DNA from: Chloroflexota bacterium
Lineage (GTDB): Bacteria; Chloroflexota; Anaerolineae; Anaerolineales; Villigracilaceae
Assembly: GCA_021795965.1 (NCBI GenBank)
Contig: JAJYOU010000013.1
Location: 1-64,000 of the forward strand
Direction: 5' to 3'
DNA: 64,000 nt
The stretch's first letter is position 1. Each line of letters begins with the position of its first letter. The position numbers and the translations under genes were made by a program. The notes under the pieces are model-generated. The model made no database searches. It was not told the DNA's origin and saw nothing but the letters and a program-made list of their open reading frames with translations. Positions 1-8,255 of the stretch are shown here, piece after piece.

Positions 1-1318
1 CTGCGGCGCTGCCGTTGAAACTGTTAGAGAAGTTGGGACCAATCACCTGGGTGCGGAAATTCGCGACATAGTAAGCCGTGTTATTAAGGACTTTGTAGAC
101 TTCACTGACCCCTGACGCACCTACTGCCGCGCCGTAGTAATACTTGGTGGGGTTGGAGAAGTATTGGATGCGGGTGCAGTTATGTCCCACGGCGGCGCAC
201 TTATCATTGTATGCCATGATGGTACGCCAACTGTAGAGCGGGGTGGCGTTGGGGTGGGTATAGCCGTGACCATAGGAATAGGGCGAGGTGGTGGGGTCGA
301 CGTAGGTATCGTGGCGCGCGCCCTGCAGGTGACCAAATTCATGCCCAAAGGAATAATACCCCGTGGCGCAGCTGCGGGCGGTGACGTCATAAGGATTCGT
401 GGAGTTGGCAAGAATCGCTGCAGCCAGTCCACAGTAGCCGCCGCCGTTTTCCACAATCAGCGAGACCATGTCTGCACCGTAACGATTGCGCAAAACCGGA
501 ACAATATCCATATAGCCGTCGGAGGGATTTTTCAGGCGGTTGAGATCCGTACCAATGTTGCCAGATTCGGTATAGTTGATTTCCTGGGTATGCACCAGTC
601 TCAGGCGGGTGGTGACGCCGACTTTATAATAAGCTTGGTTGGTTTCAGTCACCGCCAGCGCAACGCGAAGTTTCATGGCAGCTGTTGAGCCTTCGTGGAT
701 GCGGGCAGAGGTGGTGTACATCACCAGGACATCGATGGTGGCTCTCGAATCGGCAGTGGGACCGGCATCATAGCCAGCCGGGAGGGCTCCCTCGGGGATA
801 TCGACGGGGTAGTCATCGACTAATTTGGACTGGTCGATTTGGATGATTTTATAGACATTACCAACCTGGGATATTTCGTAAACCCCTTCCGGTGAAGCGA
901 TGTGGGCGATGAAAGCCCCATCGTTTTTCAACAGGTAGAAATACCCATTTTCAACATTCACCAGGTCGCCAGTCCAGGTGGTGGAATCTTCATTCTTCTG
1001 GACCTGGGTTACTTTGCCATAATAAAGGGCATCGGGGAAGAGGTTGAGAGACAGATCCGGCAGGTTTTCCACCTTCTGGACGTTGCCGGCTGAGTCAATT
1101 AACTGGCTGAGATCAATATTGACAAAGCGTGAGCGGCTGATCGAGGCAGGATCGGGGGTGTCATCCACGATGGATGGGGCGCTGGCTTCGGAAAACATGC
1201 CGGAACCACCCGATTGAGCCATGACAGCCGAGCCGCTGCCGCCAGTTAAAGAAGCAAGCATCGTCAGGACAAGAAAAACTGCCAGGATGCTCTGAGTTGC
1301 TAGTTTTTTTGTAGACAT
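1..1318 (-). CDS. Secreted reprolysin-like zinc metalloprotease (C-terminus cut by window edge)
   Basis: The ATG at 1318 follows a GGAGG ribosome site. The first ~35 residues form a signal peptide with a hydrophobic core and a likely signal peptidase I site after AVMA. Residues ~50-170 look like a propeptide. The catalytic region has the metzincin zinc motif HEFGHLQGARHD (308-343, first His at about residue 326) and a downstream Met-turn (TIMAY). HExxHxxGxxHD followed by a Met-turn is the signature of M12B/reprolysin-type peptidases; three His bind zinc and Glu is the catalytic base. The product should be an exported endopeptidase matured by removal of the propeptide. The gene upstream on the same strand encodes a lipoprotein resembling that propeptide. 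The reading frame is open to base 1, so the C-terminus is not visible. Confidence 0.88.
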   Translation of the reverse strand, partial: MSTKKLATQSILAVFLVLTMLASLTGGSGSAVMAQSGGSGMFSEASAPSIVDDTPDPASISRSRFVNIDLSQLIDSAGNVQKVENLPDLSLNLFPDALYYGKVTQVQKNEDSTTWTGDLVNVENGYFYLLKNDGAFIAHIASPEGVYEISQVGNVYKIIQIDQSKLVDDYPVDIPEGALPAGYDAGPTADSRATIDVLVMYTTSARIHEGSTAAMKLRVALAVTETNQAYYKVGVTTRLRLVHTQEINYTESGNIGTDLNRLKNPSDGYMDIVPVLRNRYGADMVSLIVENGGGYCGLAAAILANSTNPYDVTARSCATGYYSFGHEFGHLQGARHDTYVDPTTSPYSYGHGYTHPNATPLYSWRTIMAYNDKCAAVGHNCTRIQYFSNPTKYYYGAAVGASGVSEVYKVLNNTAYYVANFRTQVIGPNFSNSFNGSAA

Positions 1319-1478
1319 CGTATCCTCCAAGTAAAAATTTTAGACATTTGATCAATGAGAAGATTTGAGGGTGGACCCAAAGAAGACTCTTGTTATGAAT
1401 CACCTTCTTTCAAAATAAAGCGACCGTTTATCGGACAGGTCATCCGTAGAGAAACAATGTGCCGGGGAAATTCAGTGC

Positions 1479-2060
1479 TTATCCCTCAGTTCCGGGCAGG
1501 CTGTTTTGATCGACCTCGATGATTTGATAAAGCTCGCCACCGATGTTCGATACTTCGTATACGCCGGCAGGACTGCCAAAGTTGCCGATCAATAACCCTC
1601 CGGCAAAGACCATGGTCAAGGTGCTGTTCTCGACATTTTTTAGATGTCCGAGCCATGTAAATCCACTTTCATCCTGTTCTGCTTTTTCAATGACCCCGGT
1701 GTAGATGGTATCCGGGAAAAGATTAAGGGTGATCTCGGAGTTAGGCGGCATGGGTCGGGGTTCGCCGGATTCATCGAGAAGAAGCCTGGAGTTAATCGTG
1801 ACAACCCGGTGACGTTTGACGTGCTCCGGGGTTTTTTCAACCCTGGCTTCGGAGGCAATGAAAAGATCGAGAGAGGAATTGGTCGGGGTTAAGGAATTTG
1901 GGGAAATATTTGCCTCGCTGGGCTTGAGCCCGCTCGTTTCTGTGGAAAGAGAAGAATTGGGTGGCGCAGGTGGGCGGCTGAAACAGCCCGAGAGCAGCAA
2001 GCTCTGCAGGCATAATAAACCCATCAAAAAGGCAACATTCATTTTTTTAGCAGCCTTCAT
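1479..2060 (-). CDS. Lipoprotein resembling the neighbouring metalloprotease propeptide
   Basis: This 193-residue protein has a lipoprotein signal peptide: Lys-rich start, hydrophobic stretch, lipobox LLSGC with Cys near residue 26. A low-complexity Ser/Asn/Pro-rich linker follows. From about residue 75 to the end it aligns without large gaps to the propeptide of the protease encoded 160 bases downstream. Shared blocks include LNLFPD, a Trp-x-Gly-x-Leu element, NVEN, GVYE and an I-x-x-D-Q ending. There is no protease domain. It could be an anchored inhibitor or folding helper, or the remnant of a duplicated protease gene. The ATG at 2060 lies 6 bases past a -10 box, suggesting a leaderless mRNA. 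A second ATG at 2042 is preceded by AAGG but would lose the Lys-rich n-region. Confidence 0.8.
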   Translation of the reverse strand: MKAAKKMNVAFLMGLLCLQSLLLSGCFSRPPAPPNSSLSTETSGLKPSEANISPNSLTPTNSSLDLFIASEARVEKTPEHVKRHRVVTINSRLLLDESGEPRPMPPNSEITLNLFPDTIYTGVIEKAEQDESGFTWLGHLKNVENSTLTMVFAGGLLIGNFGSPAGVYEVSNIGGELYQIIEVDQNSLPGTEG

Positions 2061-2420
2061 GATTTCATCATAACAAATTCACAATTAAATGCAATAGATT
2101 TATCCTACAATTTTCATCTTATTTATTTTTCTGATAGATTGTGCGGAATCCATCATTAAAATGCATGATTTTACCCCTCCTGTCGTAATAACAGGAAAAA
2201 AAGCCGCTGTTCCTGCCCGGATTCTTCCAGGTTTTGAGGTTCCTGCACTCGAGCTGCTGGCATTTTGACAGGAACTCGGGCATAATAAAATACGATCAAA
2301 GGGTTTTGCCGGAAGCGGACGGCGGATTTTCCGGATCATTCCTTATGCTTTTTGCAGCCGGCTTCGTCGAACCTTTCTTGAACCTGCCATTCAAAAACCT
2401 GCCTTTGGAGGAAATATTTC
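2061..2420. other. Divergent intergenic region
   Basis: 360 bases between the minus-strand lipoprotein gene and the plus-strand VIT gene. It holds the lipoprotein promoter at its left end, a short inverted repeat CCTGT-N7-ACAGG (2179-2195), and a perfect -35 hexamer TTGACA at 2265-2270 on the plus strand. I could not pair that hexamer with a convincing -10 box at normal spacing. No small gene or RNA is recognisable. Confidence 0.5.
2067..2094 (-). promoter_or_regulatory. Promoter for the propeptide-like lipoprotein gene
   Basis: On the minus strand TTGCAT (2094-2089), 16 bases, then TATGAT (2072-2067), ending six bases before the ATG at 2060. Transcription would start at or next to the start codon, giving a leaderless message. 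Based on consensus matching only. Confidence 0.5.
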
Positions 2421-3116
2421 ATGCCAACCGTGCCCCACATTGAAAAGCATTTTACGGCGTCCGATACCATCCGCGATGTGGTGATCGGCATGTCGGACGG
2501 GTTGACCGTGCCCTTTGCGCTGGCAGCCGGGCTTTCGGGAGCAATCTCTGCCAGCAACATCGTGGTCACCGCCGGGCTGGCTGAGATCGCTGCAGGTTCC
2601 ATCGCCATGGGGCTGGGAGGCTACCTGGCAGCCCGGAGCGATGCCGAGCATTACCTGAGTGAACGCGCCCGGGAAAATTACGAAATCAAAGAGAAAGAAG
2701 AGATCGAAAAAAGTGAAATTTCCCAGATTTTTCAGAATTACGGTATTTCAGCCGAACAGAGCAAGCCGCTGGTGATCGAATTAAGCAAGAACCCGCAAGC
2801 CTGGGCAGATTTCATGATGCGCTTCGAGCTTGGGTTGGAAGAACCCAATCCAAAACGGGCGCTGGTCAGCGCCCTGACGATTGCGGCGGCGTATGCCGCG
2901 GGCGGGTTCATCCCGCTTTCCGCGTACATATTCGACCCGGTGGCGCATTCCGCCCTGACGATTTCGGTTGTGATGACATTGATCGCCCTCGCAATTTTTG
3001 GTTATGTCAAGGGCACGTTCACTGGGGCGAAGCCGGTGCTTTCGGCGGTTCAAACCGTTTTGATTGGCGGCATTGCAGCGGCGGTCGCATTTGCGATTGC
3101 CCGCGCGATCAGCTGA
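2421..3116 (+). CDS. VIT1/CCC1 family iron/manganese transporter
   Basis: The 231-residue product matches the VIT1/CCC1 family. It has an N-terminal segment with a first membrane helix (VVIGMSDGLTVPFALAAGL), a second helix containing AAGSIAMGLGGYLAARSD, a charged cytosolic region rich in Glu (about residues 75-135), and three C-terminal membrane helices. In this family the Glu-rich region binds metal and the protein moves Fe2+ or Mn2+ out of the cytosol. The start is fixed by GGAGG about nine bases upstream of the ATG. It appears to be a single-gene unit, with no Fur box or neighbouring iron gene that I can see. Confidence 0.9.
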   Translation: MPTVPHIEKHFTASDTIRDVVIGMSDGLTVPFALAAGLSGAISASNIVVTAGLAEIAAGSIAMGLGGYLAARSDAEHYLSERARENYEIKEKEEIEKSEISQIFQNYGISAEQSKPLVIELSKNPQAWADFMMRFELGLEEPNPKRALVSALTIAAAYAAGGFIPLSAYIFDPVAHSALTISVVMTLIALAIFGYVKGTFTGAKPVLSAVQTVLIGGIAAAVAFAIARAIS

Positions 3117-3240
3117 TCCATTTGACTCAACCCGGGCTGAGGCAGGCTGCCTGCAGGAGAGCCTTCCCGGGGCGATTTGGGCTTGTCAGCCGCTTTAAAA
3201 TGGCTGCCCTGACCTGCGATTAATCAATTCAGGTGAGTTT

Positions 3241-4413
3241 ATGCGCTTATTGTTTGTGGCTGACGGACGTTCGCCCACCGCTCTAAACTGGATGCGTTAT
3301 TTTGTGGAGCGGGGGGATGAGGTCTGGCTGGCTTCCACTTTTGCCTGCCAGCCGGATTTGGCGTTAAAAGGGATGGATCTCGTGCCGGTGGCGTTCTCGG
3401 GAGTAAAATCCGCCCAGGGCGGAAGCCGGTCAAAACCAGGCGGAGGCGCGTGGGGCGCTTCGACTCTGCGGCTGCGGACGGCAATCCGGCAGTGGCTGGG
3501 TCCTCTGACCATCAGCCGCGCTTCCCGGCGCCTGGAAGGCATCATTTCCAATTTCCAGCCCGACCTGGTGCACGCCATGCGGATTCCCTATGAGGGCATG
3601 CTGGCGGCTGATGCGCTGGGGAGGGTTGCGCTGCTGGTTTCAGTTTGGGGCAATGACTTCACACTGCACGCGCCTTCCACCCCCTTGATGGCACATTACA
3701 CGCGCTGGACGCTCAAAGTTGCCGACGGCTTGCATGCGGACTGCCGGCGGGATATCCGCCTGGCGAAGGAATGGGGATTTTCGCCGGAAAAACCAACGCT
3801 GGTAATCCCGGGCAGCGGCGGTATTCGTTCAGAGGTTTTTTACCCGCCCGACCAGGCGGCTGATCGACCCCTGGTCATCAACCCGCGCGGATTCCGCGCT
3901 TACGTCCTCAATGAATCATTTTTCCGGTCGATCCCCCTGGTTTTGCAAAAGAGACCGGATGCCAGGTTTGTTTGCACGGGGATGGCTGGAGAAGCGCAGG
4001 CGCAGGAATGGGTGCGGGAACTGGGGATCGAAGGCGCGGTGGAGCTTTTGCCTGCCTGTTCACAGGCAGAGCTTGCCGGTTTGTTCCGCTCAGCCCAGGT
4101 CATGGTTTCTCCCACCAGCCACGACGGCACACCGAACAGCCTGCTGGAAGCCATGGCTTGCGGCTGCCTGCCGGTGGCGGGTGACCTGGAGTCGATTCGT
4201 GAATGGATAACGCCGGGGAAAAATGGTTTACTGGTCGATGCCAGCGATCCGCAGGCACTGGCTGATGCAATCCTGCAGGGGCTGGACCAACCTGCCCTGC
4301 GAAAACAGGCGGCGGAGATGAATGCGTTGGTCATCCGCGAGCGGGCGAATTACCCGCGCAACATGCAAGCGGCGCTGCAGTTTTACCAGCACCTCATGAA
4401 TAAAACCATTTGA
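3241..4413 (+). CDS. GT4-family glycosyltransferase
   Basis: This 390-residue GT-B fold glycosyltransferase has the N-terminal Rossmann start MRLLFVADGRSPTALNW and a donor-binding C-terminal half containing SPTSHDGTPNSLLEAMACG, the E-x7-E type motif of GT4 enzymes. It would transfer a sugar from an NDP-sugar to a growing glycan at the inner face of the membrane. It is the only gene of the polysaccharide locus on the plus strand, and its last 20 bases overlap the end of the convergent GT2 gene. It shares an E-W-I-T-x-G-K-N-G element with the GT4 encoded at 7084-8211, so the two are probably related. Substrate unknown. Confidence 0.88.
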   Translation: MRLLFVADGRSPTALNWMRYFVERGDEVWLASTFACQPDLALKGMDLVPVAFSGVKSAQGGSRSKPGGGAWGASTLRLRTAIRQWLGPLTISRASRRLEGIISNFQPDLVHAMRIPYEGMLAADALGRVALLVSVWGNDFTLHAPSTPLMAHYTRWTLKVADGLHADCRRDIRLAKEWGFSPEKPTLVIPGSGGIRSEVFYPPDQAADRPLVINPRGFRAYVLNESFFRSIPLVLQKRPDARFVCTGMAGEAQAQEWVRELGIEGAVELLPACSQAELAGLFRSAQVMVSPTSHDGTPNSLLEAMACGCLPVAGDLESIREWITPGKNGLLVDASDPQALADAILQGLDQPALRKQAAEMNALVIRERANYPRNMQAALQFYQHLMNKTI

Positions 4414-5341
4414 AGATCTGGTCATAAACCGCCAGCAGAAATTTCCTGACTGGAGGGAGGTTGACCAAACGCTGGGAGATGGGGTTTTTCCGGCTGTCAC
4501 CAGGCTGCGCGGGCTTTCCGCGCACAAATTCGACGCTGTTGGAGAGGTTCATCGTGAGCGGGTCTGGCAGCATTAAGCGCAGCAGCCCGAGCTCATTCAT
4601 GCGCTGATCGAGCTGTTTGACCTGACCCATGGGTTTATCCATGTCGAACGGCAGGAACTGAGCCAGCACGGATTTGAAGGCAGTGAACTGCCAGTGTGAT
4701 GCCCCCGCCATGGCGCTCAAGCCCTGGTAGCTGATTTTATAATCCTGTGTTTCAGTGTAAATTTTCCGGTTTTCAGCTTCATCCTGCCCGAGGGAACGGT
4801 TAAATTCCCAGAAAGTCTCCCAGGGGATAAAAGAACCGCTCTCGAGCCGGGCGTTTTTTTGCGCCCAGGCGCGGGTGGCAGTGTGATATTCTGGGTTTGT
4901 GCGGAAGGGGCGAGCGGTGACCATGCCCACGTTGGGGAACTTTTCGAGCAGTTCCACCGAGCGGGAAAGCCAGCCCGGATAAAAAAGAACGTCGCTATCA
5001 GTATAGGCAATGATTTCACCCGGCGCGGCTGCCAGCATGATGTTCCAGGCGCCGCCTTTGCCCAGGTTTTTCTCAGAAAGCAGCAGATACTGCAGGCGAC
5101 CAGCTTCTTTTTCACTGATCAGGAAATCGCGTACTTCGGTGCAGGAGCCGTTGTCAAAAACCAGCAAATCAAAGGGCAGACCGGGATCATTACGCATCGA
5201 CTCGAGGCTGATTTTGAGGACCTCCAGCGCTTCTGCATAGAATCCGCTCAGGAACGGGATGTAGTTAAGCAGCGCCACGCTGATCCGCTGCGGGCGGGCA
5301 ACCTGGTTGATAAATTTTGCGGGATTTTGACCTTTGCGCAT
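4394..5341 (-). CDS. GT2-family glycosyltransferase
   Basis: The 315-residue product has a GT-A fold typical of family 2: ISVALLNYIPF at the start, LLVFDNGSC for nucleotide binding, NLGKGGAWNIML, and a metal-binding Asp motif in AYTDSDVLFYPGW. No membrane helices are evident, so it is a cytosolic transferase working on a lipid-linked acceptor. It is the last gene of the minus-strand polysaccharide operon. The ATG at 5341 has AAAGG upstream. The stop lies 20 bases inside the convergent GT4 gene, and no intrinsic terminator is visible between them. Sugar donor and acceptor cannot be predicted. Confidence 0.85.
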   Translation of the reverse strand: MRKGQNPAKFINQVARPQRISVALLNYIPFLSGFYAEALEVLKISLESMRNDPGLPFDLLVFDNGSCTEVRDFLISEKEAGRLQYLLLSEKNLGKGGAWNIMLAAAPGEIIAYTDSDVLFYPGWLSRSVELLEKFPNVGMVTARPFRTNPEYHTATRAWAQKNARLESGSFIPWETFWEFNRSLGQDEAENRKIYTETQDYKISYQGLSAMAGASHWQFTAFKSVLAQFLPFDMDKPMGQVKQLDQRMNELGLLRLMLPDPLTMNLSNSVEFVRGKPAQPGDSRKNPISQRLVNLPPVRKFLLAVYDQIFKWFYS

Positions 5342-5385
5342 GGGAAACCTTTTTGAAATAACCTGGCTTGATTTGGAAAAGAGGG

Positions 5386-6273
5386 TCAGTGCTGACGCAC
5401 GAGCTTCCGCAGTTTCCAGAGTAAGTTCGAGAAGCGTGTTGAACCGAAGGTCAGCAGCGGCCAGACCTCAATCCGGCGCCAGAGACGCCTGGCATCCAGC
5501 TTTTGGGGCACGACCCTGCCGTTTTCAAGACGATAATCCGCATCCAGCAGGGTGAAGCGCGTCATCGGGCGTCCACCTGCCAGCCGGATATTCTGGCTGG
5601 TTTCGGGGTGATGGTAATGGGGCTGACCGCCCGGCAGGTGGGAATAATCATGGTTTTGGTGGATAACCTGGATCTGTCCGGTGGCATCCACGGCGGGGAA
5701 TTTGTTTTTCCGGGCATGGTAGATCATCCAGTTATCCCAGCCGGCGCGACCAATCACGAAGGCAGGCATATCCAGGTAGCAGGCGGCAGGAAACAGGAAA
5801 TAATCCGAGCCCGCCGGACGATGCAGCGTACCTTGGGTTTCGACCAGCTTTTTCAGGCGGCTGACGTAATCCCCGGAAAAATCCAGCCCGGTCTCAACGT
5901 CCAGGTCCCAGCGCTGACCGAGCAGGACGAACTTGCTTCTCTGCCCGGCAATCAGCCGCGCGATCTCAACGATTTCTGGAAAAAGAAGAATATCTGCGTT
6001 GACGATGCAGTAAAGCGGTGTGGGACTGGCTTTGCGTGCCAGCGCGAACATCGAATTCATCAACGGTGCGCCGCTCGGGCTGCGCTCGACATCCTGAATG
6101 TGAGTGACCCCCAGCTCCTGTGCGGTTTCAGCCAGCCCGGTTTCCTGACCAAGCAGGATGACCGCCGTATCCGGCAACTTTGTCCAGGAGAGGATCGCGT
6201 TGCGCTGGATGGTGGCAATGTGGGGGTCGGTGAAGGGCTTGGGGGCTGAAAAAATCGTCAGATCAAGCGTCAA
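5386..6273 (-). CDS. Putative glycosyltransferase of unassigned family
   Basis: The 295-residue protein starts TLDLTIFSAPKPFTDPH and has a GT-A-like pattern: an N-terminal beta-alpha unit, IVNADILLFPEI (a possible DxD-equivalent metal site, N-A-D), and a His/Asn-rich stretch near residue 200 (HQNHDYSHLPGG). I do not recognise a named family; plant and bacterial nucleotide-diphospho-sugar transferases give the closest impression. Translation probably starts at TTG (6273), which overlaps the stop of the cytidylyltransferase gene as TTGA and has AAAGG eight bases upstream. The tight overlap indicates co-translation with the SpsF-like gene. Function in glycan assembly is inferred from context. 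Confidence 0.65.
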   Translation of the reverse strand: MTLDLTIFSAPKPFTDPHIATIQRNAILSWTKLPDTAVILLGQETGLAETAQELGVTHIQDVERSPSGAPLMNSMFALARKASPTPLYCIVNADILLFPEIVEIARLIAGQRSKFVLLGQRWDLDVETGLDFSGDYVSRLKKLVETQGTLHRPAGSDYFLFPAACYLDMPAFVIGRAGWDNWMIYHARKNKFPAVDATGQIQVIHQNHDYSHLPGGQPHYHHPETSQNIRLAGGRPMTRFTLLDADYRLENGRVVPQKLDARRLWRRIEVWPLLTFGSTRFSNLLWKLRKLVRQH

Positions 6274-7091
6274 GGGGTATGCCTTTCATCCACATCGTAG
6301 AAAGTCTTGTGTTGAATTGAGGAGTTGATGCGCGCCAGATCGGGTTCCTTCTGAAGAATGGCGAGGACATCCTGCCAGGTAAAATCCGCTTTATCTCCCA
6401 AGCGGGCAAATATCTCGCGCATAAACAGCAGGTCTTCAGGGGTATCCACCGTCCAGCGCAGGGAACCGTAATCAGGCACATGGTTTAGCTGGACGATGTT
6501 AAAACCATTCGGCGAAACCCCGCTGGAGATATTCCCGCTGAGCGGGTGGAGTGTAACTCCCTCGTACAGGTAAGGCATGACATGCTCACGATAATGTTTA
6601 CTCGTGGATTCCCGCCAGGCGCGCTCGAGGGCTGCAAAGCGGCAGACTTCCACATCCAGCCCGATGGGAAAGCTGCGCCCGTAAGGAGGCGGAAGACGGT
6701 TGGCGGCAAAATCCACAGGCTGGGACGGATCGGACGCGGCAACCAATTCAACCGTGGCATCGATCAGGGCAGGGTCAACCAGGGGGCAATCGGCAGTGAT
6801 GCGGACGATGAGCCGGGCATGGTTGCTGAGCGCGGGCTGGTAATAACGGTCGAGGACATCCTGCAGGGAGCCGCGGTAACACGGGGTCTGGATGGAAGCG
6901 CAAAACTGTTCGACCGGGTCGTCGCTGGGATCGGTGCTGGTGGCAAAGAGGACGGAATCCAGGCTGGCTGCGCGGCGGGTGCGTTCAATGACATGCTGGA
7001 GCATGGGTTTGCCGCCGATATCCAGCAGGATTTTCCCGGGCAGGCGCGAGGAACCCATGCGCCCCTGGATGATGGCGAGGACATCAGGCAT
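6270..7091 (-). CDS. SpsF/NeuA-type cytidylyltransferase family protein
   Basis: The 273-residue product begins MPDVLAIIQGRMGSSRLPGK, the nucleotide-binding signature of the CMP-sugar/KdsB-NeuA superfamily, and continues with ATSTDPSDDPV and ITADCPLVDP, all typical of SpsF. Such enzymes activate keto-sugar acids with CTP or act as related sugar transferases in spore-coat and capsule clusters. Its partner is probably the NeuB-type synthase at 8256-9323, whose product it would activate. It overlaps the next gene by four bases and the upstream GT4 gene by eight. A GGGAG site precedes the ATG. Confidence 0.85.
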   Translation of the reverse strand: MPDVLAIIQGRMGSSRLPGKILLDIGGKPMLQHVIERTRRAASLDSVLFATSTDPSDDPVEQFCASIQTPCYRGSLQDVLDRYYQPALSNHARLIVRITADCPLVDPALIDATVELVAASDPSQPVDFAANRLPPPYGRSFPIGLDVEVCRFAALERAWRESTSKHYREHVMPYLYEGVTLHPLSGNISSGVSPNGFNIVQLNHVPDYGSLRWTVDTPEDLLFMREIFARLGDKADFTWQDVLAILQKEPDLARINSSIQHKTFYDVDERHTP

Positions 7092-8211
7092 TTTTAGCTC
7101 CCGGGGTTTTGGCGGAGGAACTTTGGATCAAGGTGTAGGTCTGCAAAAGCTTTTGGACATTTTGCGGCCAGTTGGCTTTTTCCTGGGCAGTTTGACGAGC
7201 CTGCCGGCAGAGTTCTGCCAGGGAACTGCGGTTTTCCAGGACTGTCTGGATTTTTTCAGCCAGTTTACCGGCATCCCCATCCGGGAAGAGCCAGCCGTTT
7301 TTTCCCTCCGTGATCCACTCCTGGTTGGCGGGAATATCTGAGACCAGGCAGGGCAGCCCGCAAGCCAGGGCTTCCATCAGCGAGACGGACGAGCCATCGA
7401 CGTGGGAGGGGGAAATATACAAATCCGCCACCCGGTAGTACGGGGGTAAATCCGCCTGGCTGACCTGACCGGCAAAGGTGACGCGCTCAAGCACACCAGC
7501 GCTTTCCAGGATCTGGCGGATGCGCGGACCTTCTGATCCACCTGCCAGCAAAACCAGGTCGAGGTCAGGCTGCTGCCGCGTGAGAAGGACGAAGGCGCGA
7601 GCCAACACATCCACCCCGTAATTGGGTTCCCAGGAGCGGTTGCAAAAGAGGGTAAAGCGTTCATTCTGCCCAACCGGTTTTTCCCGCGGGGCAGGAGTAA
7701 ATCGCTCGAGGTCCACACCCCAGGGAAAGACGACGGTTTTTTGCGGATCCATGCCGTAAGCGATCGCTTTGTCGCGGGTGACTCGGGCGTCACTGGTAAA
7801 GTAGTCGCAGCGTTTGAGCGTGTAGCGCGTGACGAACTGCCACCAACGACCACGCTCCACATCTTTCATCAGGTCAAAACCCCAGGACATGCACAGGATG
7901 GGGCTGCAGCCTGCCAGAACCGCGATAAATGCGCAGGTCTGAACCGGTCCGGCGTGGACAAGGTCTGGCTGAATTTCGCGGGCAAGCCTGCGAAAATCCC
8001 AGACCAGGCGCGGCAGGTCGCGCCAGGCAAAAGGTTTTTTCCCACCCGCCCACTGGACCAGGTGAATCTTTGGCGGCAGCGGGCGGTTTTCCGTCTGGCG
8101 CAGAGCGCGCTGCAGGCGCACATAAAAGATCTCATGTTCGCTTTCTGCCAGGGCTGAAAGGAAGCGGTGATCATGGGGGGTGTAGTCAAGCGAAAAATAA
8201 ATAATTTTCAT
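7084..8211 (-). CDS. GT4-family glycosyltransferase
   Basis: A 375-residue GT-B enzyme. The N-terminal half begins MKIIYFSLDYTPHDHRFL. The C-terminal half carries FCNRSWEPNYGVDVLARAF, LLAGGSEGP and a donor-site element YISPSHVDGSSVSLMEAL with the E-x7-E-like spacing of GT4. Two Cys-rich patches in the acceptor domain are unremarkable. It sits between the NeuB-type synthase (44 bases upstream) and the SpsF-type gene (eight-base overlap), so it may transfer the sugar made by those enzymes. That link is inference; the family alone does not tell the donor. Confidence 0.87.
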   Translation of the reverse strand: MKIIYFSLDYTPHDHRFLSALAESEHEIFYVRLQRALRQTENRPLPPKIHLVQWAGGKKPFAWRDLPRLVWDFRRLAREIQPDLVHAGPVQTCAFIAVLAGCSPILCMSWGFDLMKDVERGRWWQFVTRYTLKRCDYFTSDARVTRDKAIAYGMDPQKTVVFPWGVDLERFTPAPREKPVGQNERFTLFCNRSWEPNYGVDVLARAFVLLTRQQPDLDLVLLAGGSEGPRIRQILESAGVLERVTFAGQVSQADLPPYYRVADLYISPSHVDGSSVSLMEALACGLPCLVSDIPANQEWITEGKNGWLFPDGDAGKLAEKIQTVLENRSSLAELCRQARQTAQEKANWPQNVQKLLQTYTLIQSSSAKTPGAKNA

Positions 8212-8255
8212 CTGGCGTGGCAGGTGGCGGGGCGGGGTTTCATCTCTTGAGTCAA

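Noticed and set aside
2100-2339. Open frame opposite the VIT upstream region
   Set aside because: It covers promoter-like sequence, has no family resemblance and no ribosome site; probably chance.
3142-3154. GCAGGC-T-GCCTGC palindrome after the VIT gene as a terminator
   Set aside because: A one-base centre cannot form a hairpin loop and no T-run follows; at most a dyad binding site.
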